Source: OLB7 sp966250335
Lineage (GTDB): Bacteria; Bacteroidota; Ignavibacteria; OLB7
Assembly: GCA_966250335.1 (NCBI GenBank)
Contig: CBINGZ010000007.1
Location: 62,001 to 126,000 of the forward strand
Length of the DNA: 64,000 nt
Direction: 5' to 3'
Shown here: positions 33,220 to 42,058 of the stretch, in pieces
Numbering within the stretch: the stretch's first letter is position 1
Layout of the letters: the number at the start of each line of letters is the position of its first letter
Notes under the pieces: model-generated
Database searches by the model: none
Seen by the model: only the letters and a program-made list of their open reading frames with translations
What the model was told of the DNA's origin: nothing
Made by a program: the position numbers and the translations under genes

Positions 33220-35742
33220 ATGTCCAAGAAGGCCGCGCATCCCCTCCCCGCACCGGATCATCCCGAGCTTCCCGTCACATCGCTCAAGTGGTATGCCGAC
33301 ACCACGAAATTTCCCTTCCCCTCCACGGCGTTCGTCGAGCCGCTGAGCGGCATCATCGGCCAGCGCCGGGCGCTCGACGCGCTGATGCTGGGGGCCGAGA
33401 TCTTCTCGCCGGGATATAACATCTTCGTCAGCGGTCTGGCCGGCACGGGACGGCTGACGACGATCAAGAATATCCTGGAACGAATCAATCCCGACTGCCC
33501 CGTCCCCCACGACTACGCCTACGTCCATAACTTCAAGGATACCGACAGCCCGATGCTCCTCAGTTTCCCCAAGGGGAAGGGAGTCGTGTTCCAGAAGGCG
33601 CTGGGGGAGGCGATCACCTACCTGCGGACGCAGATCCCGAAGATGTTCGAGGAGGAGACCTTCCGCTCGGGACGGACCAAGATCATCGACGAGTTCCAGA
33701 CGCGCGAGCGGCAGATGCTGCGCGAGTTCGAGGAGGTGATCAAGCCGGAGGGCTTCGCGCTGGGGCAGACCAAGTCCGGCTCCGGCATGGTGCAGCCGGA
33801 GATCCTGCCGGTCATCAACGGGAAACCGTACGCCATCGGCGAGCTGGACAACCTGATCAAGCAGGAGGTGATCACGATCGACGAGGCGAAGGGGATCGGA
33901 GAACGATACAACGTGCGGCACCGCGAACTCTTCAAGCTGGCGAAGGTGGGGATGAAGCTTTCGCAGGAGTTCCAGGCGCGCATCAGCCAGTATGAAAGCG
34001 ATTCCGCCCGGATGGTGGTGGACGCCACGCTCGACGAGGTCCGCACGAGGTTCCCGATGGACGAGATCGCCATCTACCTCGATATGGTCAGGACCGATAT
34101 TCTTGAGCGGGTCGAGACCTTCAAACAGCACGCGCCGAAGGAGGACGATCCGAACACCGAGGAATCGGCCGAGGATGAGCCGTTCCGCGTCTATGCCGTC
34201 AACGTCATCCTGGACAACTCCGCCACCGACGGCTGTCCGGTCGTGATCGAGACGACCCCGACCTTCATCAATCTCTTCGGCACCATCGAGCGTGTGCAGA
34301 ACCAGGACGGCTACTGGGTCACCGACTTCACCCGGATCAAGGGGGGGGCTCTTCTCCGCGCCGACGGCGGCTACCTGATCATCAACGCCACCGACGCCCT
34401 CTCCGAGTCGGGCGTCTGGAAGGGGTTGAAGCGGGTGCTTCTCCACCGGAAGCTGGAGGTCCAGTCGTACGAGAGCTTCTTCCAGACCACCTCCCAGGCG
34501 ACCGCCATGAAGCCGCAGGCGATCGATCTGAACGTGAAGGTGATCCTGATCGGCGACTACAGACTCTACCAGGCGCTCTTCAACGTGGAGGAGGACTTCC
34601 GGAAGATCTTCAAGATCAACGCGCAGTTCGATTACGAGATCGCCCGCACCGACTCCATCACCCTTGAATACGCCCGCTTCATCAGAAAGCTCTCCGACGA
34701 GGAACATCTTCTCCACTTCGACCGCGACGGCGTGGCGGCGGTTCTGGAGTACGCGGTGGAGAAGGCGGGGAACAGCACGAAGATCTCACTCCGATTCAGC
34801 GATATCGCCGACCTGCTCCGCGAGTCGAGCTTCTGGGCGGAGAAGGATGGCGCCGAGGTGGTGAGCCGCTACCATGTGGAGAAGGCGTGCCGGATGATGA
34901 TCGATCGCAACGCGATGTGGAAGGAGAAGATCATGGAGCGGCTGGTGGAGGGGTCGCTCCTGATCGACACGCAGGGGAGGAAGGTCGGCCAGATCAACGG
35001 ACTCGCCGTCTACAACATCGGCCAGGTGTCGTTCGGCAAGCCGACACGGATCACCGCCACGGTCGCCGTGGGAGGCCAGGGGATCGTCAACATCGAGCGC
35101 GAGGCGAGGCTCAGCGGCAGTCTGCACAACAAGGGGATGCTGATCCTGATCGGGTTCCTCCGGAGCCGGTTCGCGCAGAAGCGTCCCCTCTCGCTGGCGT
35201 CATCGATCGTCTTCGAGCAGTCGTACGGCGGCGTCGACGGGGATTCGGCCTCCTCCACCGAGATCTACGTCCTGATGTCCGCGCTCAGCCGTGTCCCGAT
35301 CCGGCAGGATCTGGCGGTGACGGGATCGGTCAACCAGTGGGGAGAGATCCAGCCGATCGGCGGGGTGAAGGAGAAGATCGAGGGGTTCTACGAGATCTGC
35401 AAGATCCGCGGGCTCACCGGCACCCAGGGGGTCCTGATCCCGATCCAGAACGTCCCCGATCTGATGCTCAAGGATGAGGTGGTCAACGCCGTCGCCGACG
35501 GGATGTTCCATATCTACGCCGTGACGACCATCGACCAGGGACTGGAACTGATGACCGGCGTGGCGGCCGGCGTTCCCGACAAGCGGGGGAACTATCCCGC
35601 GGGGTCGATCAACGGCCTTGTCGCCGAACGGCTCAACGAACTGGCCGACAACCTGCGGCAGAGCACGCCGTTCACCTCCGATGTCGCCGGAAGCATCGTG
35701 GAAACGGAGATCCCGGACAACGGCGGCATGGACGAGGCGTAG
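33220..35742 (+). CDS. Lon-family ATP-dependent protease, LonC-like (AAA_32 / Lon_C)
   Basis: An 840-residue cytoplasmic AAA+ protease. The Walker A-like sequence GLAGTGRLT (residues 72-80) has Arg where Lys is usual, a known feature of this group. A large alpha-helical insert follows (about 150-330), then PVVIETTPTFINLFGTIE and GALLRADGGYLIINATDALSE. The C-terminal Lon proteolytic domain has the Ser-Lys dyad in DGDSASSTE and GGVKEKIEGFYE. Members degrade damaged or unfolded proteins. Start ATG at 33220; the frame continues upstream but without similarity. It is divergent from the biotin operon. Confidence 0.9.
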   Translation: MSKKAAHPLPAPDHPELPVTSLKWYADTTKFPFPSTAFVEPLSGIIGQRRALDALMLGAEIFSPGYNIFVSGLAGTGRLTTIKNILERINPDCPVPHDYAYVHNFKDTDSPMLLSFPKGKGVVFQKALGEAITYLRTQIPKMFEEETFRSGRTKIIDEFQTRERQMLREFEEVIKPEGFALGQTKSGSGMVQPEILPVINGKPYAIGELDNLIKQEVITIDEAKGIGERYNVRHRELFKLAKVGMKLSQEFQARISQYESDSARMVVDATLDEVRTRFPMDEIAIYLDMVRTDILERVETFKQHAPKEDDPNTEESAEDEPFRVYAVNVILDNSATDGCPVVIETTPTFINLFGTIERVQNQDGYWVTDFTRIKGGALLRADGGYLIINATDALSESGVWKGLKRVLLHRKLEVQSYESFFQTTSQATAMKPQAIDLNVKVILIGDYRLYQALFNVEEDFRKIFKINAQFDYEIARTDSITLEYARFIRKLSDEEHLLHFDRDGVAAVLEYAVEKAGNSTKISLRFSDIADLLRESSFWAEKDGAEVVSRYHVEKACRMMIDRNAMWKEKIMERLVEGSLLIDTQGRKVGQINGLAVYNIGQVSFGKPTRITATVAVGGQGIVNIEREARLSGSLHNKGMLILIGFLRSRFAQKRPLSLASSIVFEQSYGGVDGDSASSTEIYVLMSALSRVPIRQDLAVTGSVNQWGEIQPIGGVKEKIEGFYEICKIRGLTGTQGVLIPIQNVPDLMLKDEVVNAVADGMFHIYAVTTIDQGLELMTGVAAGVPDKRGNYPAGSINGLVAERLNELADNLRQSTPFTSDVAGSIVETEIPDNGGMDEA

Positions 35743-35809
35743 GAACAGAACTGTCGATCGCCCTCGTCCCCGTACCTCGTATTTCGATTCATTCACAAGC
35801 TTCAGCTAC

Positions 35810-36502
35810 ATGACCAGGGAACGTCGTCTCTATCTGGCCCCTTCCGTTCTTTCCGCGAATTTCGTCAGGCTTGCCGACGATGTGGCGACCCTGGAATCGG
35901 GGGGCGCCGACTTCCTGCATGTCGACATCATGGATGGGCACTTCGTGCCGAACATCACGATCGGGCCCCCGGTGGTCGCCGCGTTGCGCGGGGTGAGCCG
36001 GCTGCCGCTCGACTGCCATCTGATGATCTCCGACCCGGACCGCTATCTGGAGGCGTTCGCGGAGGCGGGTGCTGCCTATATCACAGTGCATGTGGAGGCG
36101 GCGGGGCATCTCTATCGGACGGTGCAGCAGATCAGGAAGCTCGGCTGCAAGGCGGGGGTGACCCTCAACCCGGCCACGTCGCTTGTCGCGCTGGAGGAGA
36201 TCCTCCCCTACGTCGACATGGTCCTGCTGATGTCGGTCGAGCCGGGGTTCGGCGGGCAGTCGTTCATCCCCTCCCTCTACCGCCGGGCCCGTACGCTGCG
36301 CGGCATGCTGGAGGAATGCGGCAACCCCGACTGCCTGATCGAAGCCGACGGGGGGATCAAACTCGACAACATCAAGGAAGCCTACGACGCCGGTGTCGAC
36401 GTGATCGTCAGCGGCACCGGAGTCTTCGGAACCCCCGACCCGGCCGAGACATTGAGAAAGATGCGGGCCCTCTGCGAGGGGGAGCCGAGCATGGCGGGAT
36501 AA
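35810..36502 (+). CDS. rpe: ribulose-phosphate 3-epimerase
   Basis: TIM-barrel enzyme interconverting ribulose-5-phosphate and xylulose-5-phosphate in the pentose phosphate pathway; 230 residues. Recognisable segments are LAPSVLSANF, FLHVDIMDGHFVPNI, LDCHLMISDPD, VEPGFGGQSF, EADGGIKLDNI and the phosphate loop VSGTGVFG. The metal-binding His and Asp residues are all present. It is 67 bp downstream of the LonC-like gene and ends at a good terminator. Confidence 0.96.
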   Translation: MTRERRLYLAPSVLSANFVRLADDVATLESGGADFLHVDIMDGHFVPNITIGPPVVAALRGVSRLPLDCHLMISDPDRYLEAFAEAGAAYITVHVEAAGHLYRTVQQIRKLGCKAGVTLNPATSLVALEEILPYVDMVLLMSVEPGFGGQSFIPSLYRRARTLRGMLEECGNPDCLIEADGGIKLDNIKEAYDAGVDVIVSGTGVFGTPDPAETLRKMRALCEGEPSMAG

Positions 36503-36640
36503 TCATCGCCGCTGTCTAAAGATTGCATTCGCCGGGGAGTACGTCTTGCTCGACGTCGGATTTCTCAGTCCTGAGATCAACGACATGGCAAAGCCGATCT
36601 AGAACGCCCCGGGTCCGTTCCGACGGTGCCGATCACGACA

Positions 36641-36690
36641 AAGGGAATGAAGGGAGTATATCAGCTCCGTTCATTCCCTTCACATTTTTC
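36641..36690 (+). terminator. rho-independent terminator of rpe
   Basis: Stem AAGGGAATGAA/TTCATTCCCTT (11 bp, perfect) with an inner GGAG/CTCC, followed by CACATTTTT. Confidence 0.75.
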
Positions 36691-36751
36691 CATCGTCTCA
36701 TCTCCCCTGCCGGAAACATCCCGAAAGGCAATCCCCCCTCCCCAAACAGAC

Positions 36752-36783
36752 GTAGGGACACGGCACTAAGGCCATGTCCCTAC
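36752..36783 (-). terminator. hairpin downstream of rpsR, possible terminator
   Basis: GTAGGGACA/TGTCCCTAC, 9-bp perfect stem with a 14-base loop. On the minus strand it comes after the S18 gene. No T-tract, so function is uncertain. Confidence 0.4.
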
Positions 36784-36819
36784 GAAAAAACGGCTCGCGT
36801 ACGACCGGAACGTCGCGGG

Positions 36820-37095
36820 TTAGCGGGCGTCGTCGGTCACGAACGGGAGAAGCGCCAGATGGCGGGCGTACTTCACCGCACGGGTGACGGCGCGCTGCTG
36901 CGTGGCGGTCACGCCGGTGATACGGCGCGGCAGGATCTTCCCCTGATCGTTGATGAAGCGCTGGAGGAGCTTGGTATTCGTGTAATCGACATACTCGATC
37001 CCTTTCAGCGGATTGCGCTTGCGACGCGGCGGATCGTTGCGCCGTTGCTGGCGCATCATGCCCCCTTCGGCATTCTGGTCTCTACGGAAACGCAT
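36820..37095 (-). CDS. rpsR: 30S ribosomal protein S18
   Basis: Small-subunit ribosomal protein with the S18 core NPLKGIEYVDYTNTKLLQRF, then GKILPRRITGVTATQQRAVT, then RHLALLPFV. Starts at GTG 37116 (98 residues), ATG 37095 (91) or ATG 37059 (79, with an upstream GAAGGGGG) are all possible. S18 is usually 70-90 residues. It lies downstream of rpmE and a small basic protein gene, all reading leftward. The usual partners rpsF and rplI are not here. Confidence 0.93.
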   Translation of the reverse strand: MRFRRDQNAEGGMMRQQRRNDPPRRKRNPLKGIEYVDYTNTKLLQRFINDQGKILPRRITGVTATQQRAVTRAVKYARHLALLPFVTDDAR

Positions 37096-37175
37096 AATAC
37101 GTGGAATTTCGGTCACCTGAGGGTTGATTGTTCTAGATCACACGGCATGCGCCGATGCGACCCGACGCCGCGCTG

Positions 37176-37406
37176 TTACGACGTCTGACGAGCGGCCTTG
37201 ATATCCTTCGAGCGCTGGAACCGCTGGTTGAACCGGTCGATACGACCGGCGGTATCGAGCACCTTCTGCCGTCCCGTAAAGAACGGATGGCACTCCGAGC
37301 AGATCTCCAGCCGGATATCTCCGACCGTCGAACGCGTTACGAAGACGTTCCCACACACGCACGAAACCTGCGCGGCAACATACTTCGGGTGAATGTTCTC
37401 TTTCAT
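37176..37406 (-). CDS. rpmE: 50S ribosomal protein L31
   Basis: Large-subunit ribosomal protein of 76 residues starting MKENIHPKYVAAQVSCVCGN. The zinc-ribbon form is shown by C16, C18, C36 and C39 (CVC ... CSEC), so this is the zinc-containing paralogue type. The ending HPFFTGRQKVLDTAGRIDRFNQRF is standard. It sits between the small basic protein gene (37 bp gap) and rpsR. Confidence 0.96.
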   Translation of the reverse strand: MKENIHPKYVAAQVSCVCGNVFVTRSTVGDIRLEICSECHPFFTGRQKVLDTAGRIDRFNQRFQRSKDIKAARQTS

Positions 37407-37443
37407 TGTTCTATCTCGATTTACAGGTTCGCTGCTTACGTCG

Positions 37444-37608
37444 TTACGCCTTCTCGGCCACTTCCGCCAGATCCTTCACCTTCACGAACCGCTCGCTGAA
37501 CTTGTGCGTGCCGCGATCGGTCTTGTCCATCTTGACCACCTTCACCGAGATAAACTCGGACTGGCCTTTCGACTTCTTCTTATCATTGAACGTCTGCGTT
37601 TTTGCCAT
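37444..37608 (-). CDS. small basic protein, head of the ribosomal cluster
   Basis: A 54-residue lysine-rich protein: MAKTQTFNDKKKSKGQ, then SVKVVKMDKTDRGTHKFSERFVKVKD. A strong Shine-Dalgarno (GAGGAGG) precedes the ATG. It is not L33, since the L33 signature is absent. It resembles in size, charge and setting the DUF4295 proteins encoded beside ribosomal genes in Bacteroidota, but I cannot confirm membership. It is followed at 37 bp by rpmE. Its position and composition suggest ribosome association. Confidence 0.6.
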   Translation of the reverse strand: MAKTQTFNDKKKSKGQSEFISVKVVKMDKTDRGTHKFSERFVKVKDLAEVAEKA

Positions 37609-38150
37609 GACGACCTCCTCGGGATAGCTGCTCGTTCGGAATGTTCACGTCCACGGACCCGGCCGTTACGCCCCGCTCGGGGCCGCCGGACCGATACGAC
37701 CCCTCGGGAGGAACCCTCCGGGAGGAATCGCTACAGGAAGACAAAGTTAAGGCTTCGGGCCGACCCCGACAATAGGGGGAGGCTCCAATTATTATGTAGG
37801 TTTGTCACGAAAGAGGGCGACCCCTCGCGAAAGGAGCCGCCCGCTTCCGTTTCTAGACCATTACGGAACTTGCAGGCCCGGCGCACGGCGCCGAAACCAA
37901 GGAGATATATGCGTACAGGAGGCGGGGGTCGAACCCGCACGGGTTTTTAATCCACTGGATTTTGAGTCCAGCGCGTCTGCCAATTCCGCCACTCCTGCAA
38001 GGATCGGGCGGCATCAGGGCGCTGAACTGGCCCGTCCCTGGAAGGGCCGCCCTTCAAAAAGGGGCTGCAATGATACGCGATGACGCGGAGCAATGCAACA
38101 GGAGATTTGTAAGGAGCGGGGCCCGCCGCGGCGAGCCCCGGATCCCTCCA
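37609..38150. other. intergenic region holding tRNA-Leu
   Basis: About 540 bp between gyrA and the ribosomal cluster. Apart from tRNA-Leu I see only short GC-rich hairpins, such as GGGGC/GCCCC near 38118-38140, which may terminate gyrA. Confidence 0.5.
37914..37998 (-). tRNA. tRNA-Leu (anticodon CAA)
   Basis: Minus-strand cloverleaf with acceptor GCAGGAG/CTCCTGT, anticodon stem CTGGA/TCCAG with loop CTCAAAA (anticodon CAA), a long variable arm typical of class II tRNAs, and T arm GCGGG-TTCGACC-CCCGC. CCA is not encoded. Confidence 0.92.
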
Positions 38151-40625
38151 TTACTCGGCTCCCTCTCCTTCCTCACCGACCGACTGCGTCTCCGCATCGT
38201 CGTCGGCCATCGCGATCGCCACGCCGGTGATCCGGTCTCCCTCGTTCAGGCGGATCAGCTTCACCCCCTGGGTGTTCCGTCCAAGAACGCGGATATCGGC
38301 CACATGCTGGCGGATCACCATCCCTCCCTCGGTCATCACCACGATATCGTCGCCGTCGACGACCTCGCGCATCGAGATCACCTTGCCGGTCTTCTCCGTG
38401 GTGTTCATGGAGATGACCCCCTTCCCTCCCCGCTTGGTCAGGCGGAAATCGGAGACAAGGCTCCGCTTGCCGTACCCGTTCTCGGCGACGACCAGCAGGT
38501 TGGAGTCGGTCCGCTTGACCGCCACCATGCCGATCACCCTGTCCCCCTCCTCCAGCGAGATCCCGCGCACCCCTGCGGCGCTCCGTCCCATGTCGCGGAC
38601 GTCGTTCTCACGGAACCGGACGGCCATGCCGTTGTAGCTCCCGATGACGATGTCGTTGGTGCCGTCGGTCAGACGGGTCTCCACAAGGCTGTCGCCGTGG
38701 GTCAGGTTGATGGCGATGATGCCGTTCGATCTGATGTTGGCGAACTCCTTCAGCGGCGTCTTCTTGACGGTCCCCTGCTCGGTCACCATGATGATCGACT
38801 CCTCGGAGGTGAAATCCTTCACCGAGAGGATGGCCGTGATGTTCTCGTCCTTCTCCTTCGGGAGAAGGTTGGCGAGTGAACGACCCTTCGCCGCGCGCCC
38901 CGCCTCCGGGATCTCGTACACCTTCATCCGGAAGCAGCGCCCCCTGTCGGTGAAGAAGATCATATAGGTATGGGTGGAGCCGACGAAGACATGCTCGATG
39001 AAATCGTCCTCGCGGGTCTGCATCCCCGTCACCCCCTTCCCGCCGCGATGCTGGCGACGGTAGCCGGAGACCGGGAAGCGCTTGATGAAGCCGTTATGGG
39101 AGATGGTGACGACCACATCCTCCTCGGCAATCATATCCTCGATCGTGAAGTCGCGGTAGTCGTAGATGATCTCCGTCCGGCGCTCGTCGGCGTACTTCTG
39201 CTTCAACTCGGCGAGCTCCGTGCGGATGATCTCCATCTGAAGATCCCTGGAACCGAGGATCGCCCGCAGCCGCTCGATCAGCTTGATCGTCTCGCGATAC
39301 TCATCCTGGATCTTCTGGCGCTCCAGACCGGTAAGGCGCTGCAGACGCATGTCGAGGATCGCCTTGGACTGGATCTCCGAGAGCCCGAACTTCCGCATCA
39401 GGTTCCCCTTCGCCGACTCGGCATCCTTCGACTTCTTGATCGTCTCGATCACTTCGTCGATGTTGTCGAGGGCGATGATATATCCCTCCAGGATATGAGC
39501 GCGGCGCTCGGCCGCGTCCAGATCGAACTGGGTGCGGCGGACGATCACCTCGTTCCTGTGCTTCAGGAACTGCTCCATGATCTCCTTCAGGTTCAGGATC
39601 CTGGGGCGTCCCTCCACCAGCGCCAGCATGATCACGCCGAACGTCTGCTGCATCTGCGTCTGCTTGTAGAGGTTGTTCAGGACAACCTCCGGCGTGGCGT
39701 CGCGCTTCAGTTCGATCACCACGCGGACACCGTCGCGATCCGATTCGTCGCGGATGTTGGAGATATCCTCAAGACGTTTATCACGGACCAGATCGGCGAT
39801 CTTCTCGATGAGCGACGCCTTGTTGACCTGGAACGGAAGCTCCGTGACAACAAGCTGTTCCTTCCCCGACTTGAGAACCTCCGTGGCCGCCTTGGCGCGC
39901 ATCACCACGCGTCCGCGGCCGGTCTTGAAGGCATCGGCCACGCCGTCGTAGCCGTAGATGATGCCGCCGGTCGGGAAATCGGGAGCCTTGACGTACTTCA
40001 TCAGCTCCTCGACGGTCAGATCGGACTTCCTGGAGAGCGCCATAAGGCCGTCGATCACCTCCCCGAGGTTGTGCGGGGGGATGTTCGTCGCCATGCCGAC
40101 GGCGATGCCGGAGCTGCCGTTGACGAGCAGGTTCGGGAAGTTCGCCGGCAGCACCGTCGGCTGCTGGAGCGAATCGTCGAAGTTCGGCCCGAAATCGACG
40201 GTGTTCTTGTCGATGTCGCGGAGCATCTCCATGGCGACATGGGTCAGGCGGGCCTCGGTGTAGCGCATGGCCGCCGGCGGATCGCCGTCCATGCTGCCGA
40301 AGTTCCCCTGCCCGTCCACCAGCTCGTGCCGCATCGAAAATTCCTGGGCCATGCGGACGAGGGTGTCGTAGATTGCCGAATCGCCGTGAGGATGGTACTT
40401 ACCCATCGTCTCACCGACGATACGCGCCGATTTCTTGTACGGCCGGTTCGGACTCAGACTGAGCTCCGACATCGAGTACAGGACGCGGCGATGAACCGGC
40501 TTCAGGCCGTCGCGCACATCCGGTAGCGCCCGCGACACGATCACCGACATCGAATAGTCGAGATACGACGACCGCATCTCATCTTCGAGGGTGATCGGCA
40601 CGAGCCGTTCTGAGGTAGTTGCCAT
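38151..40625 (-). CDS. gyrA: DNA gyrase subunit A
   Basis: Type IIA topoisomerase subunit that cuts and passes DNA strands; 824 residues. The catalytic tyrosine is Y122 in MRYTEARL. The quinolone-determining region PHGDSAIYDT keeps S83 and D87 in E. coli numbering, the susceptible-type residues. The C-terminal beta-pinwheel has the GyrA box as QHRGGKG, which marks gyrase rather than topoisomerase IV. The tail ends with an acidic stretch. It is transcribed leftward, away from the first ankyrin gene. Confidence 0.97.
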   Translation of the reverse strand: MATTSERLVPITLEDEMRSSYLDYSMSVIVSRALPDVRDGLKPVHRRVLYSMSELSLSPNRPYKKSARIVGETMGKYHPHGDSAIYDTLVRMAQEFSMRHELVDGQGNFGSMDGDPPAAMRYTEARLTHVAMEMLRDIDKNTVDFGPNFDDSLQQPTVLPANFPNLLVNGSSGIAVGMATNIPPHNLGEVIDGLMALSRKSDLTVEELMKYVKAPDFPTGGIIYGYDGVADAFKTGRGRVVMRAKAATEVLKSGKEQLVVTELPFQVNKASLIEKIADLVRDKRLEDISNIRDESDRDGVRVVIELKRDATPEVVLNNLYKQTQMQQTFGVIMLALVEGRPRILNLKEIMEQFLKHRNEVIVRRTQFDLDAAERRAHILEGYIIALDNIDEVIETIKKSKDAESAKGNLMRKFGLSEIQSKAILDMRLQRLTGLERQKIQDEYRETIKLIERLRAILGSRDLQMEIIRTELAELKQKYADERRTEIIYDYRDFTIEDMIAEEDVVVTISHNGFIKRFPVSGYRRQHRGGKGVTGMQTREDDFIEHVFVGSTHTYMIFFTDRGRCFRMKVYEIPEAGRAAKGRSLANLLPKEKDENITAILSVKDFTSEESIIMVTEQGTVKKTPLKEFANIRSNGIIAINLTHGDSLVETRLTDGTNDIVIGSYNGMAVRFRENDVRDMGRSAAGVRGISLEEGDRVIGMVAVKRTDSNLLVVAENGYGKRSLVSDFRLTKRGGKGVISMNTTEKTGKVISMREVVDGDDIVVMTEGGMVIRQHVADIRVLGRNTQGVKLIRLNEGDRITGVAIAMADDDAETQSVGEEGEGAE

Positions 40626-40952
40626 TATCTATCCTTAAGTTGTTGGCTGACGAACGTTGCCGGGAACCCGACACGCGTCGGACGAACCGATGCGGCGATC
40701 CCGGCGCTGCGGAGGGTGAAACGCCTCCCTTCCATCCCGATGCGAAGAGGCGCAGGAAGAGACGTTTCAGAGGCTCCGATAGGAGGTGTCGGCCTGTAAC
40801 GAACGGTACGAAATGCCGGAAATTTCACGATTCTAGAGGGAAACCAGGCATCGTTGCGGGCGACAAGGTACGGAATTCCATGCTATGACCAATAGGTTAA
40901 ATTGGGCGCTCCCTTCAGGGGTCGCCGCTCCCCTTCCATATCGTATTACGCC
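40626..40952. other. divergent intergenic region, gyrA / ankyrin gene 1
   Basis: About 330 bp without a supported gene. It must carry divergent promoters; I could not assign them. Confidence 0.4.
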
Positions 40953-42053
40953 ATGAATTCGACCCACATCATTCCCGACCCCGGAACCGCCGCGGGGTCC
41001 CCCGGACCCTCCCGTTTCCTTCTCCCGTTCATGATTATCCTCCTCTTCGCCACGGCGTTCTCCGCGCGTGCCGGCGAGATCCACGACGCGGTGATGCGGG
41101 GGGATCTGGAAGCGGTCAAGGCGCTCGTACAGAAGAACCCGCGGCTGCTGAACAGCAAGGATGAGCAGCGGGTGACTCCCCTGATGATCGCCGCCAGAGC
41201 CGGCCATCTGATGATCGTGGAGTATCTGATCACCGCCGGCGCCGACCTGGAGGAACAGGGGAGCAACGATCGGGTCACGGCGCTCCATGTGGCGGCGGCC
41301 GGGGGAAGCGTGGAGGTCGCCCGGCTGCTGCTGGATAAAGGCGCGAAACTCGATGCGCGTGACAGCAACGAAGGATTCGATGCGATGGCCTATGGAATCG
41401 TCTTCGGTCACCGAGGGATCGTGGAGCTGATGCTCGACCGCGGCGCCGACCCGAACGGCAGGACCGGCAAGCGGGGAGGGTCCCCCCTGATGGGAGCGAT
41501 GGAGGCGGCGGCGCAGGATATCGCGATCCTCCTGCTGGAACGGGGCGCCAGAACCGACACGAAGGACCCCGACGGCGCCACCCCGATGCACTACGCCGCC
41601 CGCAAGGGTCTGACCCGCGTGGTCCAGGCGATGCTGGAACGGAAGGCCGACCCGAACGCCCCCGACGGCAACAACGCCACCCCCCTCTTCACCGCCGCCG
41701 AGAACGGTTCGGTGGGGGCGGCGAAGGCGATGCTGGAGTTCGGCGGGGATCCCCTGGTGGAGGCGACGACCGGGGATACTCCCCTCTTCTGGGCGATCCG
41801 GCGCAACAACCGCGATCTGGCCGGGGAGATGCTCGACCACATCACCAAGATCAACTGGGCGAACAGGGGGGGACTCACCGCGCTTCACGTGGCGGTCATG
41901 GCCCGGGACCCCCTCATGGTCGAGGAGCTGATCGACAGGGAGGCGAACGTCAACGTGAAGACGGCCGAAGGGCTGACCCCGCTGGCGCTCACCACCCAGT
42001 ACGAACATGAAGAAGTGGTCGAGCTGCTGAAGGAGGCGGGGGCGAAGAAGTAG
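40953..42053 (+). CDS. exported ankyrin-repeat protein 1
   Basis: A 366-residue protein with an N-terminal hydrophobic export segment (FLLPFMIILLFATAFSARAG, about residues 22-41). About nine ankyrin repeats follow, each of about 33 residues, with typical T-P-L-x-x-A-A-x-x-G-x-x-x-V/I starts (TPLMIAARAGHLMIVEYLI; TALHVAAAGGSVEVARLLL; TPMHYAARKGLTRVVQAML). These form a protein-binding scaffold, probably periplasmic or surface. No enzymatic domain is attached. Three further exported ankyrin proteins lie within 15 kb downstream. Confidence 0.85.
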   Translation: MNSTHIIPDPGTAAGSPGPSRFLLPFMIILLFATAFSARAGEIHDAVMRGDLEAVKALVQKNPRLLNSKDEQRVTPLMIAARAGHLMIVEYLITAGADLEEQGSNDRVTALHVAAAGGSVEVARLLLDKGAKLDARDSNEGFDAMAYGIVFGHRGIVELMLDRGADPNGRTGKRGGSPLMGAMEAAAQDIAILLLERGARTDTKDPDGATPMHYAARKGLTRVVQAMLERKADPNAPDGNNATPLFTAAENGSVGAAKAMLEFGGDPLVEATTGDTPLFWAIRRNNRDLAGEMLDHITKINWANRGGLTALHVAVMARDPLMVEELIDREANVNVKTAEGLTPLALTTQYEHEEVVELLKEAGAKK

Positions 42054-42058
42054 GGAGG

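Larger units (their letters stand above)
36503..36819. other. intergenic region between rpe and rpsR with two hairpins
   Basis: Convergent gap of 317 bp. It contains the rpe terminator and a 9-bp hairpin GTAGGGACA/TGTCCCTAC (36752-36783) nearer rpsR. No gene is supported. Confidence 0.5.

Noticed and set aside
37444..37608. Small basic protein as ribosomal protein L33
   Set aside because: It lacks the L33 core pattern (ExTxxxxRYxTxKNKRN-like) and any zinc-binding Cys.
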